DNA of 64,000 nucleotides from Acidobacteriaceae bacterium (GCA_003131585.1 PKVW01000010.1:16371-80370), one strand, 5' to 3'; numbered from the stretch's first letter, positions 17,623-25,359 are shown. Numbers and translations are program-made. The notes: generated from the sequence alone by a model not told the origin.

Positions 17623-18389
17623 GGTTGTAGCAGACGCTCCAGTTCCCGGTTCCAGATTGCCAGATTATTCTCGGGCAACGAAACCGCAGACTGAGTGGCA
17701 CTCTTCTGGGGGACAAGAAGGTAGTAAAACCAAATTAGGACGCAGAGATGATAGGTGGAGTTGTTCAGGAAATCGACAAGGTGGCCACCGTCAATCCAGC
17801 GTCCGCTCGCTATAACAGCCCAAGTACCCATGTGCTCGCAAAACAAGATGCCAAATCCCATGGCAATTCCGAAGGCTCGATGATTCCAGGTCAACTTAAA
17901 GTGTGCGGCGAACAGAAATAAGAACAGAATCAGCCCACCCTCGACCACGTAAATGCTCTGCAGGAGAATATGGGAGCGGTAAGTCCAAATGTATTGCCAA
18001 GGTTCCATCTGGACATAGGCCGCAGCTAGAACGGCAATCAACACGAGAGCGGCACCGGAGCCGCTAATCAGCCGGCTACCCACCTTGGCGAGGGTCGCCC
18101 GGTGGCTGAGCAGATGAGAAAACAATTCCCCAATCACTCCGAGCTTGAGGGCTCCTTCAACGATCAAGCCGGCGTAGAACGCCAGCCACCACGTCCTCAC
18201 GGTAACCGAGGGGAGAATGTCCATCCCGTAAAGCGTGAATTCCTCAATTGCTTCGAAGATTGCGTAAGCAAAGAAAACCGGAAAGAGCTTATGAAGTCCG
18301 CGCCGCCAGAGCAGTATGGCGAGCGCTGCCTGCAGAAGGTGCGGCCCGAGCCAGAGATAGTGCCAGAGAAATGAGTGCGGCTGCAGCAT
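17619..18389 (-). CDS. hypothetical 7-TM protein of the peptide cluster
   Basis: A 256-aa protein with seven predicted spans, including HYLWLGPHLLQAALAILLW, LFPVFFAYAIFEAIEEFTLY, ALVLIAVLAAAYV, SIYVVEGGLILFLFLF and LCVLIWFYYLLV. There is no catalytic domain. ATG 18389 (MLQPHSFLWHY) is preferred to the track start. The gene begins 86 nt after the 40-aa peptide gene on the same strand and overlaps the next gene by 4 nt. A degenerate copy of the operator motif lies at 18448-18463. Inference: it could be a receptor, transporter or immunity partner for the peptide. Confidence 0.75.
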   Translation of the reverse strand: MLQPHSFLWHYLWLGPHLLQAALAILLWRRGLHKLFPVFFAYAIFEAIEEFTLYGMDILPSVTVRTWWLAFYAGLIVEGALKLGVIGELFSHLLSHRATLAKVGSRLISGSGAALVLIAVLAAAYVQMEPWQYIWTYRSHILLQSIYVVEGGLILFLFLFAAHFKLTWNHRAFGIAMGFGILFCEHMGTWAVIASGRWIDGGHLVDFLNNSTYHLCVLIWFYYLLVPQKSATQSAVSLPENNLAIWNRELERLLQP

Positions 18390-18447
18390 GACGTAGTTGA
18401 GCACTATACCGCGACTTGCTGCAGGCGGCAAGATTCACGCTAATCGT

Positions 18448-18463
18448 GTTCGTTTTTCGTAAT
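18448..18463. promoter_or_regulatory. degenerate operator-like motif copy 4
   Basis: GTTCGTTTTTCGTAAT, 12 of 16 positions identical to the copy at 20062-20077 (GTTCGGATTTCGTAAC). It sits between the peptide gene and the 7-TM gene. This is the weakest copy. Confidence 0.35.
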
Positions 18464-18475
18464 GCGACCGTAAGA

Positions 18476-18598
18476 CTACGGTTTGCAGCCACCTGTGCAC
18501 GTGTTGCCGCCCATCCCGTCCGCATGGGCGACCGTTGGAACTACCAAAGTGTTGAGGAACAACAGGGCTGCGGCAACAACAAGTAGCATTCGTTTCAC
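18476..18598 (-). CDS. 40-aa secreted micropeptide
   Basis: Below the ORF-track cutoff. GTG start at 18598 preceded by AAGGAGAAAACAACC; TAG at 18476. The product is a classical Sec signal (MKRMLLVVAAALLFLNTL, cleavage likely after VAHA) followed by a mature tail of only about 11 residues, DGMGGNTCTGGCKP-like, rich in Gly with two Cys two residues apart from a Gly pair. It reads like a secreted signal, bacteriocin-like or redox peptide. It heads a same-strand run with the 7-TM and single-pass genes and is divergent from the 138-aa gene across a shared operator-like site. Confidence 0.65.
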   Translation of the reverse strand: MKRMLLVVAAALLFLNTLVVPTVAHADGMGGNTCTGGCKP

Positions 18599-18684
18599 GG
18601 TTGTTTTCTCCTTGTTTAGAAAATCGAACCGTGATACTTTCATGGCCTTGGCTTGGCGGAAAGATCACCCCAGGTCTTTAGCTT

Positions 18685-18700
18685 GTTCGGAATTCGTAAC
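18685..18700. promoter_or_regulatory. operator-like motif copy 1 (divergent promoter region)
   Basis: GTTCGGAATTCGTAAC, an imperfect palindrome (GTT..GAATTC..AAC). It lies between the divergent peptide gene and the 138-aa gene, ending 6 nt before the latter's ATG. The flanking CTT/AACAA bases are also shared with the other copies. Confidence 0.6.
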
Positions 18701-18706
18701 AACAAA

Positions 18707-19123
18707 ATGACGCTGAAATCCGCTTTGCAAGATCTTCGAGAAACCACGCTGGCCGCCATTTCAGGACTTCTGGCGAAACTGGCTTATCTAGGCTCTCTGC
18801 GCCGCGAAGGCGGCTACCGGCACTGGGGCATGTCGCTGGTGCATGGGGAGGAGTCGTCAGACCGCGCACTGAAAGCGGCTCACACCCAGGTGTTGTCAGC
18901 TGTGCTTCGGACGCCGATAGCGGACCTGGTGGAAGATTTGCGCGAGTCGAGCCAGGACAGCAAGAAAACCGCGGGAGCTTACGTCGAAGACATGCGCGAA
19001 CAGTTCGGCGAACTGCTCCCTTTACCTCAGGACGCGGTCTCCGCCAGTCATCTTAATTCAGTGCTGGTGGCGCTTTCGAACCTGGAGCAGAACCAAAAGC
19101 CTGCCACTCCGTCAGCTTCATAG
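18707..19123 (+). CDS. hypothetical 138-aa cytoplasmic protein of the peptide cluster
   Basis: An all-alpha protein (LKSALQDLRETTLAAISGLLAKLAYLGSLRR, GMSLVHGEESSDRALKAAHTQVLSAVLRTPIADLVEDL, ending EQNQKPATPSAS). No family name recognised. ATG 18707 has no Shine-Dalgarno; the operator-like motif ends 6 nt upstream, which suggests a very short or absent leader. Its 3' end overlaps the convergent XRE regulator gene by 71 nt, so the two transcripts are antisense at their ends. Regulation by that regulator is inferred from the shared motif. Confidence 0.7.
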   Translation: MTLKSALQDLRETTLAAISGLLAKLAYLGSLRREGGYRHWGMSLVHGEESSDRALKAAHTQVLSAVLRTPIADLVEDLRESSQDSKKTAGAYVEDMREQFGELLPLPQDAVSASHLNSVLVALSNLEQNQKPATPSAS

Positions 19124-19859
19124 CGATCCCCACTACCTGGCCGATGATCTCGGCTTCCTGGGGATGGCGCAGCACTCGCACCGGGACCGGCGACAAGGGA
19201 TGCGGCTGTAAGATCACGTCATCGCGGCGCATGCTGCACCAGCAGCAAGTGTGTCCGTCGCGGGTTTCCACAAAGTAGATGGGGCGTTCGTACTCGCAAC
19301 GCCACAAACCCTCCACCACCTTATTCTTGGCTTCGTCGACCTGGATGAAGCTGCCGGGCGGAAGAATCGGATACATGGTGAAATCCTGGTAGCCGATGTA
19401 GCCGTAGGTGAAATCGCTGTGGGCGAATTGGGCTAGGTAGGATAAAGGCACCAATCCCCACTGTTCCACCATGCGTCCCAAATTGGCGGTGCGTTGCTGA
19501 TCGAAGCCAGGATCCATGCGGATGGGCATTTGCACGGAGGATAATCCGGAGAGAGCTTCGGAGACATGCGATCGCGGTGGAGAAATGAGACCGAGGTCCG
19601 CCGCCATGTTGTTCAAGTCGACGCCGTACCAGGTGAGCAGCTCCCGCAGATCGCGCCGGTAAATCACCGCCAGGGTATAAAGCCGGAAAATACTGGGTAA
19701 AACGCCCTTGGTCTCAATGTCGGACAAACGGCTGGGAGGAATAGAGAATTCCTCGTTGCGATATTTTTCGGCCATGCGCGCGCTGGAAGTCTCGATGTCG
19801 CGCATGGTCAACCCGAGTTTCTCTCGCAGCGTACGAAGGCTCTTGCCAGCTGGGAGCAT
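19053..19859 (-). CDS. XRE-family regulator with S24/LexA-like C-terminal domain
   Basis: A 268-aa protein with an N-terminal HTH_XRE (residues 7-68, LRTLREKLGLTMRDIETSSARMAEKY, SRLSDIETKGVLPSIFRLYTLAVIY). A long C-terminal half (MYPILPPGSFIQVDEAKNKV, RPIYFVETRDGHTCCWCSMRRDDVILQPHP, EAEIIGQVVGIAM) resembles the S24-peptidase/repressor dimer domain. GGAGGGG precedes ATG. A perfect 8-bp inverted repeat (TAGCAGGA...TCCTGCTA, 19890-19927) and motif copy 2 lie in its upstream region, suggesting autoregulation. It is the obvious candidate to bind the motif shared across the cluster. Confidence 0.8.
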   Translation of the reverse strand: MLPAGKSLRTLREKLGLTMRDIETSSARMAEKYRNEEFSIPPSRLSDIETKGVLPSIFRLYTLAVIYRRDLRELLTWYGVDLNNMAADLGLISPPRSHVSEALSGLSSVQMPIRMDPGFDQQRTANLGRMVEQWGLVPLSYLAQFAHSDFTYGYIGYQDFTMYPILPPGSFIQVDEAKNKVVEGLWRCEYERPIYFVETRDGHTCCWCSMRRDDVILQPHPLSPVPVRVLRHPQEAEIIGQVVGIAMKLTEWQAFGSAPGSKAPPALN

Positions 19860-19948
19860 GACACCCCTCCAGGGAAGTGCTCGACATCATAGCAGGATGT
19901 GCTGTTCTTCCGTCATGATTCCTGCTAATTTCTCGGCGGCGCTCGGCT

Positions 19949-19964
19949 GTTACGATTTCAGAAC
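19949..19964. promoter_or_regulatory. operator-like motif copy 2, upstream of the XRE gene
   Basis: GTTACGATTTCAGAAC, reverse complement GTTCTGAAATCGTAAC, 90 nt upstream of the regulator start. The flanks (CT before, AAG after) match the other copies. Confidence 0.6.
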
Positions 19965-20061
19965 AAGCGCTGTTCCGCGTCCAGCCTAGGGAAGCGCCGA
20001 TATCGCGTTCGCAAGCTAGCTCTCGATCTGCCGGTCCCTCCCGCATGGGCTCAGCTTCGTT

Positions 20062-20077
20062 GTTCGGATTTCGTAAC
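20062..20077. promoter_or_regulatory. operator-like motif copy 3
   Basis: GTTCGGATTTCGTAAC, differing from copy 1 at one base, about 200 nt upstream of the XRE gene and 256 nt upstream of the ABC transporter ATPase gene. Confidence 0.6.
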
Positions 20078-20332
20078 AGGTCCCATAGAAAATCGCAGAA
20101 ACCGCGCTCGCGGTCTGCATGGTTGCATTCCGAAATCTGCTCCTTATTAGGCCCTCATCCAGTCTTCTCAGCCCAGAGGCATTCTTCTCGGTGATGACAT
20201 TTGTCACGCCGCCGGGGTGATGAACGGCACTGGCGCTCTGCCCGCCACTCCGCGATGATGCACTCACCGGGGCAGATCGGGACAGATCGTAGATGACCCG
20301 GAAAAAGTCAGGCGAAGGCAGAGAAGGCCCCT

Positions 20333-21286
20333 ATGATCGCGACTCTGGAAGAAACGTCCGGCAGGCAACGCGCAAGCTCGGGCAATGTGGTGGCAAGCCT
20401 GGAAGGTGTCAGCAAGAACTATGGAGAAATCCGCGCCCTGCATAATGTGAATTTTACCGTGCGCGCGGGGCAGGTCGTCGCGCTGCTCGGCCCCAACGGG
20501 GCGGGAAAGACAACGGCGGTCAAGCTGTTACTGGGGCTGATGCAGCCCCATTCCGGCAAGGCCCGAGTGTTTGGCGGAGATCCCACCAATCCGCAGAATC
20601 GCATGCGCGCCGGCGCCATGCTCCAGGTAGGCCGGGTTCCGGAGACTCTGCGCGTGCGCGAGCACATCGATCTATTTTCCAGCTATTACCCAAAGCCGTT
20701 GGCGCTCGAGGAAGTGCTGGCAGCGGCCGGCCTGGAAAAACTGCGCGACCGCAAGTTCGGCGATCTTTCCGGAGGTCAGAGACAACGAACGCTGTTTGCC
20801 CTGGCCATCTGCGGCGATCCCGACCTCCTGTTTCTCGACGAGCCCACCGTGGGACTTGATGTCGAAGCCCGCCGCGCGCTCTGGGAGGAAATTCGCCGCT
20901 TGGTCGAGCGCGGAAAGACCGTCCTGCTTACCACGCACTATCTGCAGGAGGCCGACGCTCTCGCCGACCGCGTCGCCGTAATCAATCATGGCGAGATCAT
21001 CGCGGAAGGTGCGCCGGCAGAGATAAAGGCGCAGACCGGCGGCAAGCTCATCCGCTGCGTCACCACGCTCAGCGTGGCGAGCTTGCTTCAAATTCCGGGG
21101 GTTACCGATGCCAGGCAAGACCGCGAGGCGGTTGAGATCCATGCCGCCGAAGCGGAGCCTGTCGTGCGCGCATTGCTGGCGCGTGACGCTTCACTCTCGG
21201 GGCTGGAAATCGCCAGCGCGGGGCTGGAAGAGGCATTTCTGGCTCTCACTCACGACAACGGCGAAAGCGCAAATGGCCAGAACTGA
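20333..21286 (+). CDS. ABC transporter ATP-binding protein (ABC-2 exporter type)
   Basis: A 317-aa ATPase driving the neighbouring permease. Walker A is LLGPNGAGKTTAVKLLLG, the signature is LSGGQRQR, Walker B is LLFLDEPTVGLDVEARRALW, and the H-loop is LLTTHYLQEADALADRVAVI. After about residue 220 there is a typical C-terminal dimer region of multidrug or bacteriocin exporters (CcmA/DrrA/LnrL-like). First gene of a five-gene run with permease, small membrane protein, histidine kinase and response regulator. Confidence 0.92.
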   Translation: MIATLEETSGRQRASSGNVVASLEGVSKNYGEIRALHNVNFTVRAGQVVALLGPNGAGKTTAVKLLLGLMQPHSGKARVFGGDPTNPQNRMRAGAMLQVGRVPETLRVREHIDLFSSYYPKPLALEEVLAAAGLEKLRDRKFGDLSGGQRQRTLFALAICGDPDLLFLDEPTVGLDVEARRALWEEIRRLVERGKTVLLTTHYLQEADALADRVAVINHGEIIAEGAPAEIKAQTGGKLIRCVTTLSVASLLQIPGVTDARQDREAVEIHAAEAEPVVRALLARDASLSGLEIASAGLEEAFLALTHDNGESANGQN

Positions 21287-21344
21287 CCCGCCATGGTTCT
21301 ATGTTCTACGCGCGAATATGTGCGGATGAAACGAGGAAACGATC

Positions 21345-22160
21345 ATGAGTACTGCCGCAGCGGTTCTGAGTAACACCCAGATTGAACGCTCCCCAAGCCA
21401 CACCGCCGCCATCTATTTCAAGGAAGCGAAGTATGAGTTTCTGAAGAATCTTCGCTTGCGCGTATATACGGCGTCGGTGATCAGTTTTCCGTTGATGTTC
21501 TACGTGCTGTTCGGCCTGGTGTTGAATGCCAAGGAATCCATCGGGGGCACCCACGTTCCAACCTATTTGATCGCAACCTACGGCACGTTCGGAGTGATGG
21601 GTGCTTCGCTGTTCGGCACCGCATCCGGGCTTGCCGCCGACCGCGGCCTGGGATGGCTGCAGGTGAAGCGCGCCAGCCCCATGCCCCCGTTCGCCTACTT
21701 CACGGCAAAGATTATTCTGAGCATGATCTTCAGCGCCATCGTCGTTTTGCTGTTATTGGTGTTGGGCATCGCTTTCGGCGGAGTGCGTTTGCCGCTCGCG
21801 GAAATGGCAAAGCTGCTCGGAACGCTCCTCGCTGGATCGCTGCCTTTTTCCGCCATGGGATTAGCCATCGGTTACTTCGTCGGACCCAACTCCGCGCCTG
21901 CCGCCATCAACCTCATTTACCTGCCCATGTCGTTCTGCAGCGGCTTGTGGGTGCCCTACATGTTTCTGCCCAAGTTCGTGCGGCAGGTTGCGCTGGCGCT
22001 GCCGCCTTATCACTTGGCGCAACTGGCGCTGGGAGCCGTGGGCGCGGGATGGCGCCAGTCAACGGCGACGCACTGGGAAGTGCTGCTCGCCTTCACGCTG
22101 ATTTGCCTGGGAGTGGCCCGCATCGGTTTCCAGCGCGACCAGGGAAAGCTGTACGGCTGA
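21345..22160 (+). CDS. ABC-2 type permease
   Basis: A 271-aa membrane component with six spans, for example VISFPLMFYVLFGLVLNA, FGVMGASLFGTASGLA, IILSMIFSAIVVLLLLVLGIAFGG, LLAGSLPFSAMGLAIGYFVG and ALINLIYLPMSFCSGLWVP-type. The block SAPAAINLIYLPMSFCSGLW is characteristic of ABC2_membrane_3 exporters. The substrate is unknown; the pairing with a DesK/DesR-type system is common for exporters that respond to membrane-active compounds. Confidence 0.9.
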   Translation: MSTAAAVLSNTQIERSPSHTAAIYFKEAKYEFLKNLRLRVYTASVISFPLMFYVLFGLVLNAKESIGGTHVPTYLIATYGTFGVMGASLFGTASGLAADRGLGWLQVKRASPMPPFAYFTAKIILSMIFSAIVVLLLLVLGIAFGGVRLPLAEMAKLLGTLLAGSLPFSAMGLAIGYFVGPNSAPAAINLIYLPMSFCSGLWVPYMFLPKFVRQVALALPPYHLAQLALGAVGAGWRQSTATHWEVLLAFTLICLGVARIGFQRDQGKLYG

Positions 22161-22204
22161 GATGCATGGCTTGCAACGCACGCCCGGAAATGAAAGGCGC
22201 CATC

Positions 22205-22432
22205 ATGAACACAATGTCGAATGAATCTCTTTGCTTCACCGGTGCGTTCCTGCTTCTTGGCGTGCTGGCGATCTACGGGGGCGCCCGCTGGCTGGGCCCG
22301 TTGATTCCAGCGGCAATCATCCTCTGGCTGGCCGCCGGCGCCCGCTGCCAGGCCCGTCGCGCCTCCATTGACGCGCGGGTGGACAATAGAACGGTGGAAA
22401 GATACCAGCGAAGGATAAAACCTCAACCATAG
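22205..22432 (+). CDS. small two-span membrane protein between exporter and sensor kinase
   Basis: A 75-aa protein, seen in the track only as the tail of a wrong-start ORF. Two hydrophobic segments (LCFTGAFLLLGVLAIYGGARW and LGPLIPAAIILWLAAGARC) are followed by a basic tail (QARRASIDARVDNRTVERYQRRI). AAAGG lies upstream of ATG 22205; ATG 22190 in the same frame would add five residues. It lies 12 nt before the kinase gene. Possible accessory subunit of the exporter or sensor; not recognised. Confidence 0.65.
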   Translation: MNTMSNESLCFTGAFLLLGVLAIYGGARWLGPLIPAAIILWLAAGARCQARRASIDARVDNRTVERYQRRIKPQP

Positions 22433-22444
22433 GAGCGTGAATCG

Positions 22445-23620
22445 ATGGCCGCGAAAGGCCACAATTCCGGCGAAGGCGAACCGGTGCATCCGAAATATGA
22501 TCCTTCCTTCGAGCGTCACATAAACCTCTCGCCTCGCGAAAAGGCGCACGGATGGGCGCCCTACGTTTGGCTCGCCTACTTGGGCTTCTTTTTCATCCAG
22601 CCGGTCCTGGGCCATGCGGGCCGAAAAGAGTGGTCGCTCACCGCGCTCGCAACAGCCCTGTTCCTGGTTCTTTACTTTGGCTTGTTCTGGCTGGAGCGGA
22701 CGCGGGCGCTCTGGCACATTGCCGGCATGGTCGTCCTCGGTCTGGTATTCGCGCCCATCAATGCTGGGGCTTCTACCTTCTTTATCTTTGCCGCGGCCTT
22801 CGTCCCGTTCTGCGTGCAAACCGAGCGCTCGGCGGTTGCGCTGATGGCCGGGATCGTCGTATTGGCTGCGATCGAAACCCAGATCTTCCACTTGTCGGGC
22901 TGGTTCCTCTTTTACGCGGGTGGATTGTCCGCGGTCATCGGTGGCAGCAACATCTATTTTGCCCAGCGCAACCGTGCTCTGGCCAAGTTGCGCATGGCCA
23001 ACGACGAAATTGAGCACCTCGCCAAAGTGGCCGAGCGCGAGCGCATCGCCCGCGATCTGCACGACGTTCTGGGGCACACGCTCTCGGTGATCATCCTGAA
23101 ATCCGAACTCGCCGGAAAACTCGTGGACCGCGATCCCCAGCGCGCCGGCAACGAAATCCGCGAGGTCGAACAGATTTCCCGCCAGGCTCTGTCGGAAGTC
23201 CGCGACGCCATCCGTGGCTACCGCTCCCAGGGACTGGCGGCCGAACTCGCGCAAGCCAAATCCACGCTCGAGACCGCCGGTGTCGCCGTGAAATGCGAGA
23301 CGGCCAGAGTCGCACTGCCCGCATTGCAGGAAGGCGTGCTGTCGATGGCGGTGCGGGAAGCCGTCACCAACGTGGTGCGGCACGCCCAGGCGCGCACCTG
23401 CAGTTTGCGTCTGGAGCAGCGTAACGGCTCCTGCCGCCTCGAGATCGAAGACGACGGCCGCGGAGGCTCCCCGGGCGAGGGCAACGGGCTGCGCGGCATG
23501 CGCGAGCGCGTCGAGATGTTGGGCGGCACGCTCCACCGCGACTCTCACGCCGGTACCAGACTCACCATCACCCTCCCGCTCAAGGAAGTCACGCCGAAAT
23601 CCGAAGGCTGCTCCAATTGA
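22445..23620 (+). CDS. sensor histidine kinase, DesK/NarX type (HisKA_3)
   Basis: A 391-aa inner-membrane kinase. Four to five spans occupy residues 40-170, with no large extracytoplasmic domain, so it probably senses the membrane itself or an intramembrane ligand. HisKA_3 carries the phosphoacceptor at about His206 (ERIARDLHDVLGHTLSVI). The HATPase_c domain has the N-box VREAVTNVVRHAQA and G-boxes EDDGRGG and GNGLRGMRERVE. AGGAGCGTGAATCG precedes ATG. Its stop overlaps the response regulator start. Confidence 0.92.
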   Translation: MAAKGHNSGEGEPVHPKYDPSFERHINLSPREKAHGWAPYVWLAYLGFFFIQPVLGHAGRKEWSLTALATALFLVLYFGLFWLERTRALWHIAGMVVLGLVFAPINAGASTFFIFAAAFVPFCVQTERSAVALMAGIVVLAAIETQIFHLSGWFLFYAGGLSAVIGGSNIYFAQRNRALAKLRMANDEIEHLAKVAERERIARDLHDVLGHTLSVIILKSELAGKLVDRDPQRAGNEIREVEQISRQALSEVRDAIRGYRSQGLAAELAQAKSTLETAGVAVKCETARVALPALQEGVLSMAVREAVTNVVRHAQARTCSLRLEQRNGSCRLEIEDDGRGGSPGEGNGLRGMRERVEMLGGTLHRDSHAGTRLTITLPLKEVTPKSEGCSN

Positions 23621-24249
23621 ATCCCACCTCGAAGGAAGGCCGCAAAACCATTCGCGTAGTCCTTGCCGAGGATCAGGGCATGGTGCTCGGCGCGCTGGCC
23701 GCGCTGCTCGAGATCGAAGGCGATATCTCCGTCGTGGCCCAGGTGCGCAACGGCAAAGAGGCGCTGGACGCGGTCCTCGCGCACAAGCCCGACGTCCTTA
23801 TTACCGACATCGAAATGCCACTCATGACCGGACTCGATGCCGCCGCCGAACTCAAGCGCCGCCGCACCGCGACCCGCGTCATCATCCTCACCACCTTCGC
23901 CCGCGCCGGATATTTGCGCCGCGCCATGGAAGCCGGAGCCTTGGGCTACCTGTTGAAAGACATGCGCGCCGAGGAACTCGCCGACGCCGTGCGCCGCGTC
24001 CAGCAGGGACTACGCGTCATCCATCCCGATCTCGCCACCGAAGCCTGGTCCGAGATGGATCCGCTTACCGACCGCGAACGCCAGGTTCTGCGCCTCGCCG
24101 GCGAGGGCATGCAGAGCGGAGACATCGCCGCCGAACTCGGCCTCTCCGAAGGCACCGTGCGCAACTATCTTTCCGAAGCCATCAGCAAGATGGGCGCCAG
24201 CAACCGCATCGAAGCCTCCCGCATCGCCCGCACCAAAGGCTGGCTCTGA
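23617..24249 (+). CDS. NarL/FixJ-family response regulator (DesR-like)
   Basis: A 210-aa protein. The receiver domain has acidic pair AEDQ, phosphoacceptor Asp in DVLITDIEMPLMTG, switch Thr in VIILTTFARAGYL and Lys in YLLKDM. The C-terminal LuxR-type HTH reads LTDRERQVLRLAGEGMQSGDIAAELGLSEGTVRNYLSEAI. The start is a TTG overlapping the kinase stop (ATTGA), so translation is coupled. It most likely controls the exporter genes upstream. Confidence 0.92.
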   Translation: MNPTSKEGRKTIRVVLAEDQGMVLGALAALLEIEGDISVVAQVRNGKEALDAVLAHKPDVLITDIEMPLMTGLDAAAELKRRRTATRVIILTTFARAGYLRRAMEAGALGYLLKDMRAEELADAVRRVQQGLRVIHPDLATEAWSEMDPLTDRERQVLRLAGEGMQSGDIAAELGLSEGTVRNYLSEAISKMGASNRIEASRIARTKGWL

Positions 24250-24271
24250 GAAAGTGTGGTGAGCCTGTGTG

Positions 24272-24293
24272 GCGCGGGCGCCCCCGCCCGCGT
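24272..24293. repeat. REP-like GC palindrome (family a), intergenic copy
   Basis: Reverse complement of the 22-nt unit found inside gatB. It lies 22 nt after the response regulator stop. The remainder of 24250-24390 holds nothing else I can support. Confidence 0.75.
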
Positions 24294-24390
24294 GCATGCA
24301 GGGCCAATGCTGTGTTGTTCCTCCACTAGGGTCCTCAACTAGGCCGATTAAACCTGGGTTCGTAGCGGACAGCAGTGTGTGGCCAAAATT

Positions 24391-25359
24391 TTACGCAGCC
24401 CCGCGTTCCACTCCGCTCTCTTCCTTGTGCGCGGTCTTACACGCCCAAGCCATGCGCGGCGTATTGTGCGCGATCCCCACCTGTCCCTGCCCATTCAGCA
24501 TAATGATCCCGCCATGCCCATTCAATCGCTGCTTCAGATAATTCATCGCCTCCAGCGCCGCCCACTCCGGCAAGTTCCCCGCCGCGACTCGATCCGCCGT
24601 CCACTTCGCCAGCACCAGCTTCATAATCGGCTCACCCCACCCGGTAGTCGACACGGCCGCGCTCAAATTGTCCGCATAACATCCGCACCCAATCAGGGAC
24701 GAATCCCCCAACCGTCCCGGAGCCTTATTCAGCGTTCCGCCCGTCGAAGTCGCCGCCGCAATGTTCCCCTCGCGGTCCAGCGCCACCGCGCCCACCGTGT
24801 CGTGCGAAGTCGTAGGCGCAAACATTTCGCTCCCGGGAGCGGGGTGCCCCATTTCTCGCGTGTTTTTTGCGCGAGAAGTGGGATCTTCCGCCTCCGCCCG
24901 CTGATACTCCCTCAGCCGCTCTACCTCCCGCGCAATCACCAACTCTTCGTTCGCGCACAACTCCACGCCATGCTCCGCCGCAAACCGCTCCGCCCCTTCG
25001 CCCACAAAATACACATGCGGACTCTCGCTCAAAATCTTCCGCGCCGCCCGCACCGGATTCCGCACCCGCTCCACGCACCCCACGCCTCCCGCCCGCAACG
25101 TCGCCCCGTCCATGATCAGCGCATCCATCTGCACCCGCCCGTCGCGATTCAAAAAACTTCCCCGCCCGGCGTCAAACGTCTCGTCGTCTTCCATCACGAC
25201 GACCGCCTCCTCCACCGCATCCAGCGCCCCGCCCCCAGCCTCCAGCACCCGCCACCCCGCCCCCAGCGCATTCCTCACCCCAAGCAAATGCGCCTCTACC
25301 ACGCCATCCGGCATAGCCCAAGCCCCACCGTGAACCACAAGAACAGGATTAGTTGGCAT
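24391..25359 (-). CDS. iaaA: isoaspartyl peptidase / plant-type L-asparaginase (Ntn hydrolase)
   Basis: A 322-aa autoprocessing hydrolase that removes isoaspartyl residues from dipeptides and can hydrolyse asparagine. The alpha part starts VLVVHGGAWAMPDG and contains DETFDAGRGSFLNRDGRVQMDALIMDG. The new N-terminal nucleophile Thr is in SHDTVGAVALD, followed by GNIAAATSTGGTLNKAPGRLGDSSLIGCGCYAD. The linker before the cleavage site contains an extra segment (EDPTSRAKNTREMGHPAPGS) encoded by a palindromic REP-like repeat of the family seen in the RHS region. The linker is normally variable, so activity may be unaffected. Confidence 0.93.
   Translation of the reverse strand: MPTNPVLVVHGGAWAMPDGVVEAHLLGVRNALGAGWRVLEAGGGALDAVEEAVVVMEDDETFDAGRGSFLNRDGRVQMDALIMDGATLRAGGVGCVERVRNPVRAARKILSESPHVYFVGEGAERFAAEHGVELCANEELVIAREVERLREYQRAEAEDPTSRAKNTREMGHPAPGSEMFAPTTSHDTVGAVALDREGNIAAATSTGGTLNKAPGRLGDSSLIGCGCYADNLSAAVSTTGWGEPIMKLVLAKWTADRVAAGNLPEWAALEAMNYLKQRLNGHGGIIMLNGQGQVGIAHNTPRMAWACKTAHKEESGVERGAA
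24840..24893. repeat. REP-like hairpin (family b) inside the isoaspartyl peptidase gene
   Basis: GGGGTGCCCC is followed by the hairpin ATTTCTCGCG...GCGCGAGAAGT, the same layout as units at 32743, 34268, 35448, 35567, 40547 and 41085. It is translated in frame in the linker just before the catalytic threonine. Confidence 0.7.

Larger units (their letters stand above)
19860..20332. other. 473-nt regulatory gap without a supported gene
   Basis: Holds the inverted repeat at 19890-19897/19920-19927 and two copies of the operator-like motif (19949-19964, 20062-20077). A 33-codon open frame starts at about 20131 on the plus strand but has no ribosome site and no signal peptide. The track ORFs here are not convincing. 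Confidence 0.55.

Noticed and set aside
19714-20267. 110-aa and 83-aa minus-strand ORFs upstream of the XRE gene
   Set aside because: No ribosome sites or domains; they cover the operator-like motifs.
22010-23548. 512-aa minus-strand ORF
   Set aside because: Antisense shadow of the ABC permease and histidine kinase genes, which have clear domains; the shadow product has none.
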